In this document: in pieces, positions 35,666-44,989 of the stretch
Layout: each line of letters opens with the position of its first letter
Position numbering within the stretch: the stretch's first letter is position 1
DNA from: Bizionia argentinensis JUB59
Lineage (GTDB): Bacteria > Bacteroidota > Bacteroidia > Flavobacteriales > Flavobacteriaceae
DNA: 64,000 nucleotides
NCBI RefSeq assembly: GCF_000224335.1
Contig: NZ_AFXZ01000003.1
Location: forward strand, 1 to 64,000
Direction of reading: 5' to 3'
Program-made: the position numbers and the translations under genes
Notes under the pieces: generated by a model
What the model saw: only the letters and a program-made list of their open reading frames with translations
What the model was told of the DNA's origin: nothing
Databases searched by the model: none

Positions 35666-36865
35666 ATGAAGCGTTTATTTTCAAACTTACTATTTAAGGT
35701 TTTTATAGCCATCGTTTTAGGAATTGTTTTCGGGCTTTATATGCCGGAATCGGTAAACAGAGTGTTTACGACCTTTAATGCATTTTTTGGACAGTTTTTA
35801 AACTTTTCCATTCCGTTAATTATTATGGGGTTAATCATGCCAGCCATTTCTGATTTGGGTAAAGGTGCTGGTAAATTATTATTACTCACGGCAGCTATTG
35901 CTTATGGTTCGACTTTGTTTTCTGGCTTTATGACGTATTTCACGGCATCAAACATTTTTCCGTTTCTTTTAGAATCGCACGTTAACGATGCCGCTCAAAT
36001 TGCCGATTCGGGACCTGAATTACTACCGTATTTTAGTATTGTAATTCCGCCAGTATTGGATGTTATGTCGGCTTTAGTTTTAGCTTTTGTTATAGGTTTA
36101 GGATTATCATTTCAAGAAAAATCAACTTTAAAATTTGTTGTTAGAGACTTTCAAAAGATTATCATGCAACTGATAGAAAACGTAATTGTACCATTATTAC
36201 CATTGTTTATTTTAGGCATATTTGCCAGCATGGCTTTCAGCGGGAAAGTGTTCTCAATTCTTTCAGTATTTATAAGTATTATTGGCGTTATTTTTGCCTT
36301 GCATATTTTGTTGCTATTGCTTCAATATACCATTGCGGGTGTGCTTACAAAAAAGAATCCTATAAAATTATTAGCAACCATGATGCCAGCGTATTTTACG
36401 GCATTAGGAACGCAGTCTTCAGCAGCAACTATTCCAGTAACATTGGAACAGACTTTAAAAAATGGCGTTTCAGAAAAAATTGCAGGTTTTGTTATTCCGT
36501 TATGTGCTACCATTCATCTTTCTGGAAGTATCATGAAAATTACCGCTTGCGCTATGGCATTAATGATTTTAGAAGGTATGCCGTTTAGTTTTACACTCTT
36601 TGCTGGCTTTATATTTACGTTGGGAATTGCTATGATTGCAGCTCCAGGAGTACCAGGAGGCGCCATTATGGCTGCGGTAGGAATCTTACAGTCTATGTTA
36701 GGTTTTAGTGAAGAAATGCTAGGGTTAATGATTGCGCTATATATTGCCATGGATAGTTTTGGAACGGCGTGTAATGTTACTGGAGATGGCGCTATTTCTT
36801 TAGTGGTAGACAAAATAACGAAGGAGGAATTGATCACTACTAGTTCCTATAAAACATCATTTTAA
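35666..36865 (+). CDS. Dicarboxylate/amino acid:cation symporter (DAACS family)
   Basis: A 399-residue inner-membrane transporter with about eight hydrophobic helices and two re-entrant regions. Family signatures are the serine-rich hairpin LGTQSSAATIPVTLEQ, the PLCATIHLSGSIMKITACAMAL helix, PGVPGGAIMAAVG, and the substrate/cation site in ALYIAMDSFGTACNVTGDGAI. Members take up glutamate, aspartate or C4-dicarboxylates with Na+ or H+; the substrate here is not decided. It diverges from arsM and ends in a strong terminator. Confidence 0.9.
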   Translation: MKRLFSNLLFKVFIAIVLGIVFGLYMPESVNRVFTTFNAFFGQFLNFSIPLIIMGLIMPAISDLGKGAGKLLLLTAAIAYGSTLFSGFMTYFTASNIFPFLLESHVNDAAQIADSGPELLPYFSIVIPPVLDVMSALVLAFVIGLGLSFQEKSTLKFVVRDFQKIIMQLIENVIVPLLPLFILGIFASMAFSGKVFSILSVFISIIGVIFALHILLLLLQYTIAGVLTKKNPIKLLATMMPAYFTALGTQSSAATIPVTLEQTLKNGVSEKIAGFVIPLCATIHLSGSIMKITACAMALMILEGMPFSFTLFAGFIFTLGIAMIAAPGVPGGAIMAAVGILQSMLGFSEEMLGLMIALYIAMDSFGTACNVTGDGAISLVVDKITKEELITTSSYKTSF

Positions 36866-36878
36866 TGTTTTATAAAAC

Positions 36879-36919
36879 AAAAAATCAGTTAGAAATTTAA
36901 TTTTCTTAACTGATTTTTT
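36879..36919 (+). terminator. Terminator of the symporter gene
   Basis: AAAAAATCAGTTA pairs with TAACTGATTTTTT over 13 bp, loop of 15 bases, ending in a T run; 14 bp after the stop. Confidence 0.88.
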
Positions 36920-36980
36920 TGCTTCAATCTGAATCCTTCTTTAGCTATCAATTCAATTATAATAGCTTATTAGCGGTTTT

Positions 36981-37970
36981 TCACATCTTTATTTTCGCTT
37001 CATAATAATCCAACCAAGATTTTATGCGGCCTACAAACATATCTAAATAGTTTTCTGATAAAAATATATTGGACCAATCAAATCGTTGGGCTTGCATACC
37101 AAGATAAAACAAGAAAATAGAAGCGCCTGCTTCTGGTAATAACGCGTGTTCGTTTTCTGATAGTTTTCTTTCAGATTGGTAGCCGTTTAAAAAGCTAGAC
37201 TTTTTTAATTCATACTCATTTTTATCCGATTCAATAAAGAATAACTGTTTGCAGAAATAGCCAATGTCTAAAATAAAAGGACCGTTTCCACAGTTATCAA
37301 AGTCGAAAACAGTAATTTTCGTATCATTCAAAACACTAAAATTATCATACCAAATATCTAAATGAACAATCCCTTTCTGACTTTCGGTCAATGAGTATTT
37401 GTCAAATTTCCCCGAAATAGTTTCACGCATCCTTTTAAATAATTTCATGGATTCTAAATCTTCACTAAAAAACGGTTTTAAATAGTTGTAAGATTTTTCT
37501 AAAAGAACCTCGTTCGTATATTGAACTCTATCAATTTTTTCATGAGTTGTAATATTATGCATTTTAGCCATTAGTTTACCGATAGTAAAGCATGTCTCAT
37601 GATTCATAAATCGAACTTTCCTACCTTCTGCAAATGAAAATAGGGTCAAATACCGCGAGCCTTCAGGCGCACTAATTTTTTGAATATAATTTCCGTTTTT
37701 ATCTGAAATAGGATAGGAAACCGAAATATTATGATCTTTAAGAAGGTTTAAAAGCTTCAGTTCTGCTTCAATTTCAGCACGCGTTCGCCAATTATGACAA
37801 TATACACGAACCGCATATTTTGATGCAGTGTTTGAAATAAAATAGGTGTGATTTATGCCTGTTCGGAATAGTTTACATTCATAATCCTCTTGTAAGCCGT
37901 ATGTTTCAATTATAAACTCACCTAACTCTTTTTCGGACAATGTGGATGCTGTTACTGGGAAGGATTTCAT
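36981..37970 (-). CDS. APH-family phosphotransferase (homoserine kinase type II-like)
   Basis: About 329 residues with the aminoglycoside phosphotransferase fold: nucleotide-binding lysine region AVRVYCHNWRTRAEIEAEL, the catalytic loop GIVHLDIWYDNFSV and the metal-binding VFDFDNCGNGP. The family phosphorylates small hydroxylated molecules such as homoserine, choline or antibiotics; the substrate is unknown. I place the start at the ATG 37970 and not 38048, because the longer frame would run through the terminator hairpin of the upstream SDR gene. No resistance claim can be made from this sequence. Confidence 0.8.
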   Translation of the reverse strand: MKSFPVTASTLSEKELGEFIIETYGLQEDYECKLFRTGINHTYFISNTASKYAVRVYCHNWRTRAEIEAELKLLNLLKDHNISVSYPISDKNGNYIQKISAPEGSRYLTLFSFAEGRKVRFMNHETCFTIGKLMAKMHNITTHEKIDRVQYTNEVLLEKSYNYLKPFFSEDLESMKLFKRMRETISGKFDKYSLTESQKGIVHLDIWYDNFSVLNDTKITVFDFDNCGNGPFILDIGYFCKQLFFIESDKNEYELKKSSFLNGYQSERKLSENEHALLPEAGASIFLFYLGMQAQRFDWSNIFLSENYLDMFVGRIKSWLDYYEAKIKM

Positions 37971-38001
37971 TTGCTCTAATTTCTGAATGGTTTTTAAATA
38001 T

Positions 38002-38050
38002 AAAAAAATGCGTGTTTTTATCAGAGAATTTTCTTGATCAAAAAACACGC
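38002..38050 (-). terminator. Terminator of the SDR gene
   Basis: On the minus strand GCGTGTTTTT... pairs with ...AAAAACACGC (arms 38041-38050 and 38010-38019), followed by A then seven Ts. It lies 51 bp after the SDR stop. Confidence 0.85.
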
Positions 38051-38100
38051 ACCTTATTTCTATTAATAGGTTTCTTTAAAAATTTAAAGAAAAATAGCTG

Positions 38101-38820
38101 TTACGGATTCGTAGACCATAAAGCAGCACTTTTAAGCATGGCTCTTCTTGGTAGATTTAAACCAGCAACAATTAATTCGGCAAAATCTTCTGGTTGTAAA
38201 ACGCTGTCTTCCGAATCTTTATCGGCAATACCAAGTTCAACAGACATATCCGAAGCAATGGTGCTTGGTGTTAGTGTGCAAACGCGAATGTTGTTTTTCC
38301 GAACTTCTTTCATCAAAGCTTCAGACATTCCAATAACAGCAAATTTAGATGTAGAATAAGCAGAAGTATTGGCATTTCCAGATAATCCCGCTGTGGATGA
38401 TACATTAATAATATCTCCTGAATCCTGATTTATTAAATGCGGTAAAACTTCCTTGGTTACATAATACATGCCCATAACATTGGTCTGAATTATTTTGCTC
38501 CATTGGTCAACTTCCATATCATTAAAAGAACCAAAAGCAGCTATTCCAGCATTGTTAACCAAAATGTCGACGCCACCAAGAGTTTCTATAATGGTTTTAA
38601 TTCCGCTTTTAACTTCTTCATAATTACCAACATCAAAAACACTGTAAATAGCTTTAATACCATATGTTTTTAGCTCGGTTACGGTTTCTTTTAAAGCGGC
38701 TTCATTTCTGCCAGTTACAGCAATGTCCATACCTTCTTTGGCAAATGCAATAGCGGTTGCTTTCCCTAAACCGCGACTTCCACCTGTAATTATGGCTTTT
38801 TTATTTTTTAAATTTTTCAT
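38101..38820 (-). CDS. Short-chain dehydrogenase/reductase (FabG-like)
   Basis: A 239-residue classical SDR. It has the cofactor motif ITGGSRGLGKATAIAFAKEG, the NNAGIAAFG segment, the catalytic serine in NVSSTAGLSG and the YSTSK pair (Tyr/Lys). The closest well-known group is the 3-oxoacyl-ACP reductase-like SDRs, but substrate specificity cannot be read from sequence. The gene stands alone with its own terminator. Confidence 0.88.
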   Translation of the reverse strand: MKNLKNKKAIITGGSRGLGKATAIAFAKEGMDIAVTGRNEAALKETVTELKTYGIKAIYSVFDVGNYEEVKSGIKTIIETLGGVDILVNNAGIAAFGSFNDMEVDQWSKIIQTNVMGMYYVTKEVLPHLINQDSGDIINVSSTAGLSGNANTSAYSTSKFAVIGMSEALMKEVRKNNIRVCTLTPSTIASDMSVELGIADKDSEDSVLQPEDFAELIVAGLNLPRRAMLKSAALWSTNP

Positions 38821-39083
38821 TTATTTTATATCTTTAAAAATAATAGTTTCTATAAACTATTAGTAGTAATTATATTTAAAAACTATCATTTTATGAGTGT
38901 CAAATTTAATGAATCCTATTTGAATAGTAAATTCTGTTGCAATCAATTATAAAGTATGTGTCCGTTATTTTTCTACTAAAAAAGAAACCAATTTTAATTG
39001 AAAGCATGAACTTTCAGTTTAAAATGTTCTATTAGTTTAATAGAAGTGTTATTTTCACATGTTAAAAGTAGAAGTGAAGTTTT

Positions 39084-40007
39084 ATGAAGATTCAAAATAA
39101 TAAGCGTTCGATTACTATTTACGGCACTATGGCTGTATTATTAATTGCTATTAATTATTTGTTAGACTTGGAGTTTTTTGAAACTTGGGAACAGTATCTT
39201 CCGTTTATAAAAAAATTTATTTTAAGTTTATTTCTAATTTGCATAATTTTTCTAATTAGTAAAATCGTTGCTAAAATTATTACAGCAAAAGACTATTTAG
39301 AAGGTGATAGCTATAATTTATTAAGAATTGTAAGATTTCTTGCCATTGTTTTAAGTCTCATTGTAGTAGCTGCTTTTTTGCTTCAAAATTTAGTGGCGGC
39401 GGCAGTTAGTTTCGGGTTAATTTCTTTGGTATTAGGTTTTGCACTGCAAGCACCAATATCTTCGTTTATAGCATGGATTTATTTAATTTTCAGGCGTTCG
39501 TATTTAGTAGGAGATAGGATTCAAATAAAAGGGTTCCGTGGCGATGTAATTGAAATTAGCTATTTAGATACATCCATTCTGGAATGTAGCGGTGATTATT
39601 TGGTTAACGACCGAACAAGTGGTAGAGTCATTAGATTTCCAAATAGTTTAATATTAAGAGAAGAGATCATTAATTACTCTGGTTTTGAAGCACCTTTTAT
39701 ATGGAATGAAACTGCTCTTCAAGTGGCATATACCAGCGATTTGCAATTTATTGAAACTTGTTTATTGGAAGCTGCAAGCAGAGATTTTAAAGAGCAGTAT
39801 CCCAAATTGGTATCCAAAAAGCATAAAAATTGGGAGCCTACGGTTTATTTTCGAATAAACACGTTTGCATGGATGGAAGCTGCTATTTCCTACCCTGTAG
39901 AGCCAAAAGATACGACAGATCGTAGAAATAGAATTTTAAGATACGCTTTGCCCTTATTGAATTCGGAACCGGATAAAGTTAAATTTCCTGAAGGCACGTT
40001 ACGTTAA
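39084..40007 (+). CDS. MscS-family mechanosensitive ion channel
   Basis: A 307-residue inner-membrane protein with about four transmembrane helices in the first 150 residues. The pore-lining helix is Ala/Gly-rich (NLVAAAVSFGLISLVLGFALQAPISSFIAWIYLIF). It is followed by the conserved beta domain (YLVGDRIQIKGFRGDVIEISYLDTSI, IRFPNSLILREEIINYS). MscS channels open under hypo-osmotic stress. A 263-bp region separates it from the divergent SDR gene; no clear promoter motif was found. Confidence 0.9.
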   Translation: MKIQNNKRSITIYGTMAVLLIAINYLLDLEFFETWEQYLPFIKKFILSLFLICIIFLISKIVAKIITAKDYLEGDSYNLLRIVRFLAIVLSLIVVAAFLLQNLVAAAVSFGLISLVLGFALQAPISSFIAWIYLIFRRSYLVGDRIQIKGFRGDVIEISYLDTSILECSGDYLVNDRTSGRVIRFPNSLILREEIINYSGFEAPFIWNETALQVAYTSDLQFIETCLLEAASRDFKEQYPKLVSKKHKNWEPTVYFRINTFAWMEAAISYPVEPKDTTDRRNRILRYALPLLNSEPDKVKFPEGTLR

Positions 40008-40104
40008 AAACTGTTGTTATTTATGGTCTTTAATCCGTGTTTTTTTAGTCAGCGGAAAACATAGGAAATAAAATCAAATCAAAAAAATCTATTAACGGTT
40101 TATA

Positions 40105-40797
40105 CTATAATTCTAATTCTGAAACATTTTTGGCTTTTCTCGCACGCTTTTCACAGGTTTTACATAATTCTGAAATGCTTTTAGCTTCCCAAGACTCTTT
40201 AACGGTTCCATTGGCTACACCATCTCTACCTTTTATGTGCTGACAATCTTCGAAAATGTGATATTTATTTCCCGCTGTTGTGGTCCAATACACATTATCA
40301 TTGTCAAAGTTTAAATCTTTTATTACGGAGGTTTGCTCATTGATTTCCTTGGTGTACTTTTCTATTGAAGGCGGATTAAAATCCACTCCAGAAATACCAG
40401 CAACCAACATAGCAACAACAGCTATAGAACCTGCAATACCTTTTGTTTTTCCATCAACATCTTTATTCATAAAAATAAGAATCACCAATGGCAAAAAAGC
40501 TAAAACACCCATAATGGCGCCTAACTGGTTTTGAACAAAAAATCGGGTCTTATCTTTTTCTGAAGCTGGATCTAGGCGGTTTGCTTTTTTCCAAAGCATG
40601 GATCCCGTAATAGATAACGCCAGAATTACTACAATAACCACAATTAACCAAATCATGGTGTCGTCGTGAATTAGCTTTAAAATGGCGAATATCTGTCCAG
40701 CTATAGCTAAAAACCAAGCTAGAAATGCGAAAAGTCGTAATTGCTTTGCTTTTCCTTTACTTTCGTCACTTGCTTGAAAAACTTTTTGTTCTGACAT
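40105..40797 (-). CDS. Four-helix membrane protein with Cys-rich C-terminal tail
   Basis: A 230-residue protein with about four hydrophobic helices (roughly 25-45, 48-68, 92-110, 122-140). The cytoplasmic-type C-terminal tail contains YWTTAGNKYHIFEDCQHIKGR and later LCKTCEKRARKA. The tail resembles short His/Cys zinc-knuckle tails (YHxxxxCxxL ... CxxC). No family function is known. The gene is monocistronic. Confidence 0.68.
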   Translation of the reverse strand: MSEQKVFQASDESKGKAKQLRLFAFLAWFLAIAGQIFAILKLIHDDTMIWLIVVIVVILALSITGSMLWKKANRLDPASEKDKTRFFVQNQLGAIMGVLAFLPLVILIFMNKDVDGKTKGIAGSIAVVAMLVAGISGVDFNPPSIEKYTKEINEQTSVIKDLNFDNDNVYWTTTAGNKYHIFEDCQHIKGRDGVANGTVKESWEAKSISELCKTCEKRARKAKNVSELEL

Positions 40798-40964
40798 AAT
40801 TGTGGGTTTAGTGGTATGTTATTCTTTGCACATAATTATGCGCGCAAATTTCGGGACTAATTTAGTAAATAAAAAGAAATTAGATAACAACTCCTAATAA
40901 CGGATTATTAAAGTAATAAAAATTTGGGATTATTCATCAACTAATAAGTTTTCAGAAACGTAAT

Positions 40965-41360
40965 TTATTTTTGAATTTTATTTAAAAATACGCCTACAAC
41001 GCCTAAAAATAATGCAGAATTAATGTTCGAAGCGCCGTAAGGATTATAGGAGTCTATTCTGGAACCTTTAAATTTATTTTCAAACAAAAAATTAGAATTA
41101 TGATAAATATACGCTTCATTGATCACCAAGTAGTTGTCATTCAGTTGAGTTGTTTTATTAATTGAGGAAAAGAGTAAGTTTTTTGTTGGAAGATTTATAT
41201 TATTTAAATCTAAATCATAACTCGTGGAATTAATATTTGAATTCAAACTCACACTATTAAATACGTTATTTATTGTAATTAATGAATCTTTGGATTGTGC
41301 ATAAACTGATGTGCCAAATGTAAGTAAGGTTATAATTAATTTTGTTTTTAGTTTTTTCAT
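40965..41360 (-). CDS. Small exported protein of unknown function
   Basis: A 131-residue protein with a clear signal peptide (MKKLKTKLIITLLTFGTSVYAQ) and an Asn/Ser-rich body (NSNINSTSYDLDLNNINL). A final hydrophobic segment (NSALFLGVVGVFL) may be a membrane strand or helix. No family recognised. It lies 5 bp after the decayed membrane gene upstream and was probably cotranscribed with it. Confidence 0.6.
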   Translation of the reverse strand: MKKLKTKLIITLLTFGTSVYAQSKDSLITINNVFNSVSLNSNINSTSYDLDLNNINLPTKNLLFSSINKTTQLNDNYLVINEAYIYHNSNFLFENKFKGSRIDSYNPYGASNINSALFLGVVGVFLNKIQK

Positions 41361-41365
41361 TCTAC

Positions 41366-41750
41366 TTATATTTTATTGGCATTAGTTTTATCAATCAATT
41401 CTTTTAATATAAAAGTAGCAATTCCGCTTATAACTCCAGCAATCATATCTTTAACATCAAATGTTCCATAGATTTCTACATATCCAAAAACTCCCAAACA
41501 AAAGCATATATGATTGTCACTAAAATAATCTGTTTGTTTTTCTCAATATTCGAATAGTCTTTTAATCCCCAGATAAAAAAACAAAATCCAATTACAGAAA
41601 CTAAACTTCCAATCGTATCAGCAAGCCCAAAATCATTAATTTCATTCTCATAAATATAGGGTCTGTACAACGCGTTCAAAATCATTGAAATTATGAGAAT
41701 AGAAATAGAAGTTCTTAAATATATTTTTCCGTTTTTATCCTCTTTTTCAT
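41366..41750 (-). pseudogene. Frameshifted small membrane protein gene
   Basis: An AAGGAG site precedes an ATG at 41750 (MKKRIKTEK), but the frame closes within 12 codons. One extra base in the A run near 41725 restores IYLRTSISILIISMILNALY, continuing to FVWEF; one extra base in the T run near 41487 then restores FGYVEIYGTFDVKDMIAGVI to a stop at 41366. The joined product is about 128 residues with four hydrophobic segments. Both lesions fall in homopolymers, so either the gene is decaying or the assembly has two single-base errors. The stop lies 5 bp before the next gene, as in an intact operon. The open part alone covers 41476-41685. Confidence 0.7.
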
Positions 41751-41847
41751 TAAACTCCTTTTAATCTGGTTGGAGATTGAAAATTACCATAAACTAATAA
41801 CCACTAGTTAAGATTGGAAATATTGGTGATTTATATGTAATAATTCG

Positions 41848-41871
41848 ACTAATAAATCTACTAATAAATCT
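41848..41871. repeat. Two tandem 12-bp units
   Basis: ACTAATAAATCT is repeated twice exactly, 12 bp after the dihydrouridine synthase stop on the minus strand. Probably replication slippage. Confidence 0.7.
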
Positions 41872-41882
41872 AATAAAAATAT

Positions 41883-42848
41883 TTAAACAACACTTTTAAT
41901 TTTCATCTCCGTACTTATAATTTTATCAACTGCTTGTTTGTATTTTTTAGGATTTGTCGCCTTTTTTATGGCTTTGTACGTTTTCTGAGGATTGGAAGTG
42001 GTTTGCGAAAAGAATTCCCAAAAGCCCAACATTTTCATTTTTATAGGCGTTGGTCCAGACAAGTACTCATCGTATTGCTGATAAATAGTATTATGAAATT
42101 CAGAGAAAATAGCCCAGCGGTCTTCAGGATATTCTGTTGTGTTATTTTTTATCATGCTCGGTAAAAATGGATCTGCAATTAAACCACGTCCAATCATAAA
42201 ATGATCTATTTGTGGAAACCGTTCTTGAATGGTTTTAAAAGCGGAAACGCTTGTAATGTCCCCATTATAATATAATTTGTGTTTGGTGCTACTAATACAT
42301 TTTTCAAAAGCATCTAAATCTACAGAGCCTTTGTAGAGTTGCTTTCCAATTCTGGCGTGAATAGCAATATTTTTAAGTGGATATTGATCTAAAATAGGAA
42401 AAGCATCTAAAATTTCTTCTGCGTTTTCATAGCCCATTCGCATTTTCATAGAAACCAAAATATCAGTTTCGTTATGTGCTTTCTGTAACACTTCGTTAAT
42501 TCTGCTCGGATTACAAATTAAGCCAGATCCCATTCCCGATTTCGTAACCATAGGATATGGGCAGCCTAAATTCCAGTTCAATTCTTTATAACCTAAACTT
42601 TGCACGTATTTAGCGACATACAGAAACTCGTCGGGATCGTTAGTAATTACTTGCGGGATTACTTCTAAAGTAGAATTGTTTTCTGGCAGTAAATCATTTT
42701 GATAGGATTGCTTAATTTTCAACTTTCCATTTAGTCTAATGTACGGCGCGTAGAAAGTGTCAATTCCACCAAAGAAATGATGAAAAGCATTGCGAAACCT
42801 GAAATCTGTAAAACCTTGTAAAGGTGATGAAAGTAGTGTGAAAGCCAT
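41883..42848 (-). CDS. tRNA-dihydrouridine synthase
   Basis: A 321-residue FMN-dependent Dus enzyme, reducing uridines in tRNA loops. N-terminal LLSSPLQGFTDFRFR matches the FMN-binding start of the TIM barrel. The catalytic cysteine lies in ELNWNLGCPYPMV, and further motifs are VSMKMRMGY, IAIHARIGKQLYKG, YYNGDI and MIGRGLIADPF. A C-terminal helical domain follows. The subfamily (DusB or DusC-like) is not decided. The gene diverges from the TrmH-like gene. Confidence 0.9.
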   Translation of the reverse strand: MAFTLLSSPLQGFTDFRFRNAFHHFFGGIDTFYAPYIRLNGKLKIKQSYQNDLLPENNSTLEVIPQVITNDPDEFLYVAKYVQSLGYKELNWNLGCPYPMVTKSGMGSGLICNPSRINEVLQKAHNETDILVSMKMRMGYENAEEILDAFPILDQYPLKNIAIHARIGKQLYKGSVDLDAFEKCISSTKHKLYYNGDITSVSAFKTIQERFPQIDHFMIGRGLIADPFLPSMIKNNTTEYPEDRWAIFSEFHNTIYQQYDEYLSGPTPIKMKMLGFWEFFSQTTSNPQKTYKAIKKATNPKKYKQAVDKIISTEMKIKSVV

Positions 42849-42990
42849 CTTGTTATTTAGTTGGGCAAAGATAGAATAAATCGTCTATGGTTTTTATTTG
42901 TAATATGATTATTGCGCGCATAATTTAATCGAAAACATAGATTTCATATAAATTGAGCAAGTCTATTTTTCTTTTTTATAAATTGCGATC

Positions 42991-43449
42991 ATGATAAATA
43001 ATTTTGAAAATGAATTTTTTGGAATCGGAATTCAAAATGGTAAAACACCAGAAAATTTAGGCGTGCTTTGGCGTTCCGCACAAAATTTGGGAGCTAGTTT
43101 TATATTTACTATTGGAAATCGTTATGCCAAACAAGCTAGCGATACTCATAATGCTGTAAAATCAATGCCTTATTTTCATTACGAAACTTTTGACGATTTC
43201 TTCAAAAACCTTCCAAAAGGCGCCCGAATTGTAGGTGTTGAATTAACTGATGAAGCCGAAAATCTGGAGACATTTTACCACCCACGTCGCTGTGTGTATT
43301 TGTTAGGAGCTGAAGATCATGGATTGTCCAAACAAGCTATAGAGAAAAGTCATTTTTTAGTAAAATTTAAATCGGAATTAAGCTTAAACGTATCTGTGGC
43401 AGGAAGTATTGTTATGTATGATAGGGGAATAAATAAACCAAGGTTGTAA
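42991..43449 (+). CDS. TrmH/SpoU-family RNA 2'-O-methyltransferase
   Basis: A 152-residue minimal SPOUT methyltransferase: the N-terminal GKTPENLGVLWRSAQNLGASFIF, the SAM-knot motif CVYLLGAEDHGLSKQA, and LSLNVSVAGSIVMYDR at the C-terminus. Length and lack of extra domains suggest a tRNA-modifying TrmL/TrmH-type enzyme, but the target nucleotide is not defined. It lies 26 bp before era and is probably cotranscribed. Confidence 0.88.
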   Translation: MINNFENEFFGIGIQNGKTPENLGVLWRSAQNLGASFIFTIGNRYAKQASDTHNAVKSMPYFHYETFDDFFKNLPKGARIVGVELTDEAENLETFYHPRRCVYLLGAEDHGLSKQAIEKSHFLVKFKSELSLNVSVAGSIVMYDRGINKPRL

Positions 43450-43475
43450 CTTTGTGCTGATAAAATGTAACGAAT

Positions 43476-44357
43476 ATGAGTCATAAAGCCGGATTTGTAA
43501 ATATAATTGGAAACCCAAATGTGGGTAAATCCACGCTTATGAATGCTTTTGTAGGTGAAAAACTATCTATTATAACATCTAAAGCGCAAACAACGCGACA
43601 CCGTATTTTAGGTATTGTAAATGGTGAAGATTTCCAAATGGTGCTTTCTGATACACCTGGAATTATCAAGCCCGCTTATGAGTTGCAAGAGTCTATGATG
43701 GATTTCGTGAAATCTGCATTTGATGATGCTGACGTGCTTATTTACATGGTTGAAATTGGTGAAAAGGAATTGAAAGATGAAGCATTTTTTAATAGAATTA
43801 CCAATTCTAAAATTCCTGTTTTATTACTTTTAAATAAAATTGACAAGTCAGATCAAGAACAGCTTGAAGAACAAGTTCAGTCTTGGGCTGTAAAAGTACC
43901 TAATGCTGAAATATTTGCTATTTCAGCTCTGGAAGGTTTTCAAGTAAAAGAAGTATTTGAGCGCATTGTAGAATTACTACCAGATTCGCCACCATTTTAT
44001 CCAAAAGATCAGTTAACTGATAAGCCAGAACGGTTTTTTGTAAACGAGACTATTCGCGAGAAAATCCTTATTCACTACAAAAAAGAAATTCCTTACGCCG
44101 TTGAAATTGATACGGAAGAGTTTTTTGAAGAAGACGATATTATCCGAATGAGAGCGGTAATAATGGTAGAGCGCGAAACCCAGAAAGGTATTATTATTGG
44201 CCATAAAGGATCGGCTTTAAAACGGGTAGGAATGGAAGCTAGAAAAGATTTAGAAAAGTTTTTTGGCAAGCAAGTTCATTTGGAACTGTATGTTAAAGTA
44301 AATAAAAACTGGCGTAGTGATCAGCGACAATTAAAGCGTTTTGGTTATAACCAGTAA
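43476..44357 (+). CDS. era: GTPase Era
   Basis: A 293-residue GTPase for 16S rRNA/30S maturation. G1 is [17 protein letters not shown]3 is LSDTPGI, G4 is LLNKIDK and SAL forms G5. The C-terminal KH domain carries RAVIMVERETQKGIIIGHKGSALKRVGMEAR. Length is normal for Era. It is convergent with the 44360-44857 gene, only 2 bp apart, with no terminator between. Confidence 0.96.
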   Translation: MSHKAGFVNIIGNPNVGKSTLMNAFVGEKLSIITSKAQTTRHRILGIVNGEDFQMVLSDTPGIIKPAYELQESMMDFVKSAFDDADVLIYMVEIGEKELKDEAFFNRITNSKIPVLLLLNKIDKSDQEQLEEQVQSWAVKVPNAEIFAISALEGFQVKEVFERIVELLPDSPPFYPKDQLTDKPERFFVNETIREKILIHYKKEIPYAVEIDTEEFFEEDDIIRMRAVIMVERETQKGIIIGHKGSALKRVGMEARKDLEKFFGKQVHLELYVKVNKNWRSDQRQLKRFGYNQ

Positions 44358-44359
44358 GT

Positions 44360-44857
44360 TTATGCTTTTATAATTTTATTCATAAAATCATGAAGCTCAT
44401 GCATTTCTTCTTTGCTGGAGTCCCTACCTATACGGCCGGCAAAATATAAACCAAACCAAACTATAACGAGCAAGAACATGACACCGAGTTGGATGGCATA
44501 TTCACTTTTTAATGCCCAATTGGAGTAAGCCCAAACACCAAAACCAATAAATAAACCTGCCACAATAAAGTGGAAGAACATAAACATAGTCCAAACTGTA
44601 GGGTTTGGGCCAAATAGCCCGTGAAGCATTGCCGTTTCATGGTTAACTTCATTAATTTCTAAATGCAACTGTGGCGACCAGAAATGTTGTTTGTTTTTGG
44701 GTAGTTTTAAAAAGATATGATCGTCAATTATGGATACAACATATTCCTTTTGCGTTCTTTTGGCTTCGGCAAATAATTGGATAACATCCGTGTTCGGCTG
44801 TGGTAATTCTATCTTAAATCGGGGGCGTAAAATTATATCCTCTGTGTGTAAACTCAT
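44360..44857 (-). CDS. Small membrane protein between era and der, unknown function
   Basis: A 165-residue protein. A basic N-terminal half (about 1-85, beta-type) is followed by two transmembrane helices (about 90-108 and 118-138) and an acidic tail SSKEEMHELHDFMNKI. No enzymatic motif is present. It separates the two ribosome-assembly GTPase genes on the opposite strand; such a gene seems familiar from other flavobacteria at this place, but its role is not known. Confidence 0.72.
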   Translation of the reverse strand: MSLHTEDIILRPRFKIELPQPNTDVIQLFAEAKRTQKEYVVSIIDDHIFLKLPKNKQHFWSPQLHLEINEVNHETAMLHGLFGPNPTVWTMFMFFHFIVAGLFIGFGVWAYSNWALKSEYAIQLGVMFLLVIVWFGLYFAGRIGRDSSKEEMHELHDFMNKIIKA

Positions 44858-44962
44858 TATTTTATGACTATTATGTGTTTTATTATTATGGATTCAGTAT
44901 TTTATTTTCACTAAAACCGTTTTAAAGATGCACTAAATATAACGAAATCATCAGCTTATCGT

Positions 44963-44970
44963 TATATTTG
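44963..44970 (+). promoter_or_regulatory. -7 element upstream of der
   Basis: TATATTTG fits TAnnTTTG and lies 20 bp before the der start codon. No convincing -33 TTTG is present. Confidence 0.5.
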
Positions 44971-44989
44971 CACCAAATTTTGTAAAAAG

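Noticed and set aside
36981-37970. Antibiotic resistance phosphotransferase
   Set aside because: The APH fold is shared by many metabolic kinases; no feature ties it to a drug.
37971-38048. N-terminal extension of the APH-family gene
   Set aside because: It would be read through the terminator of the SDR gene and adds sequence not expected in the family.
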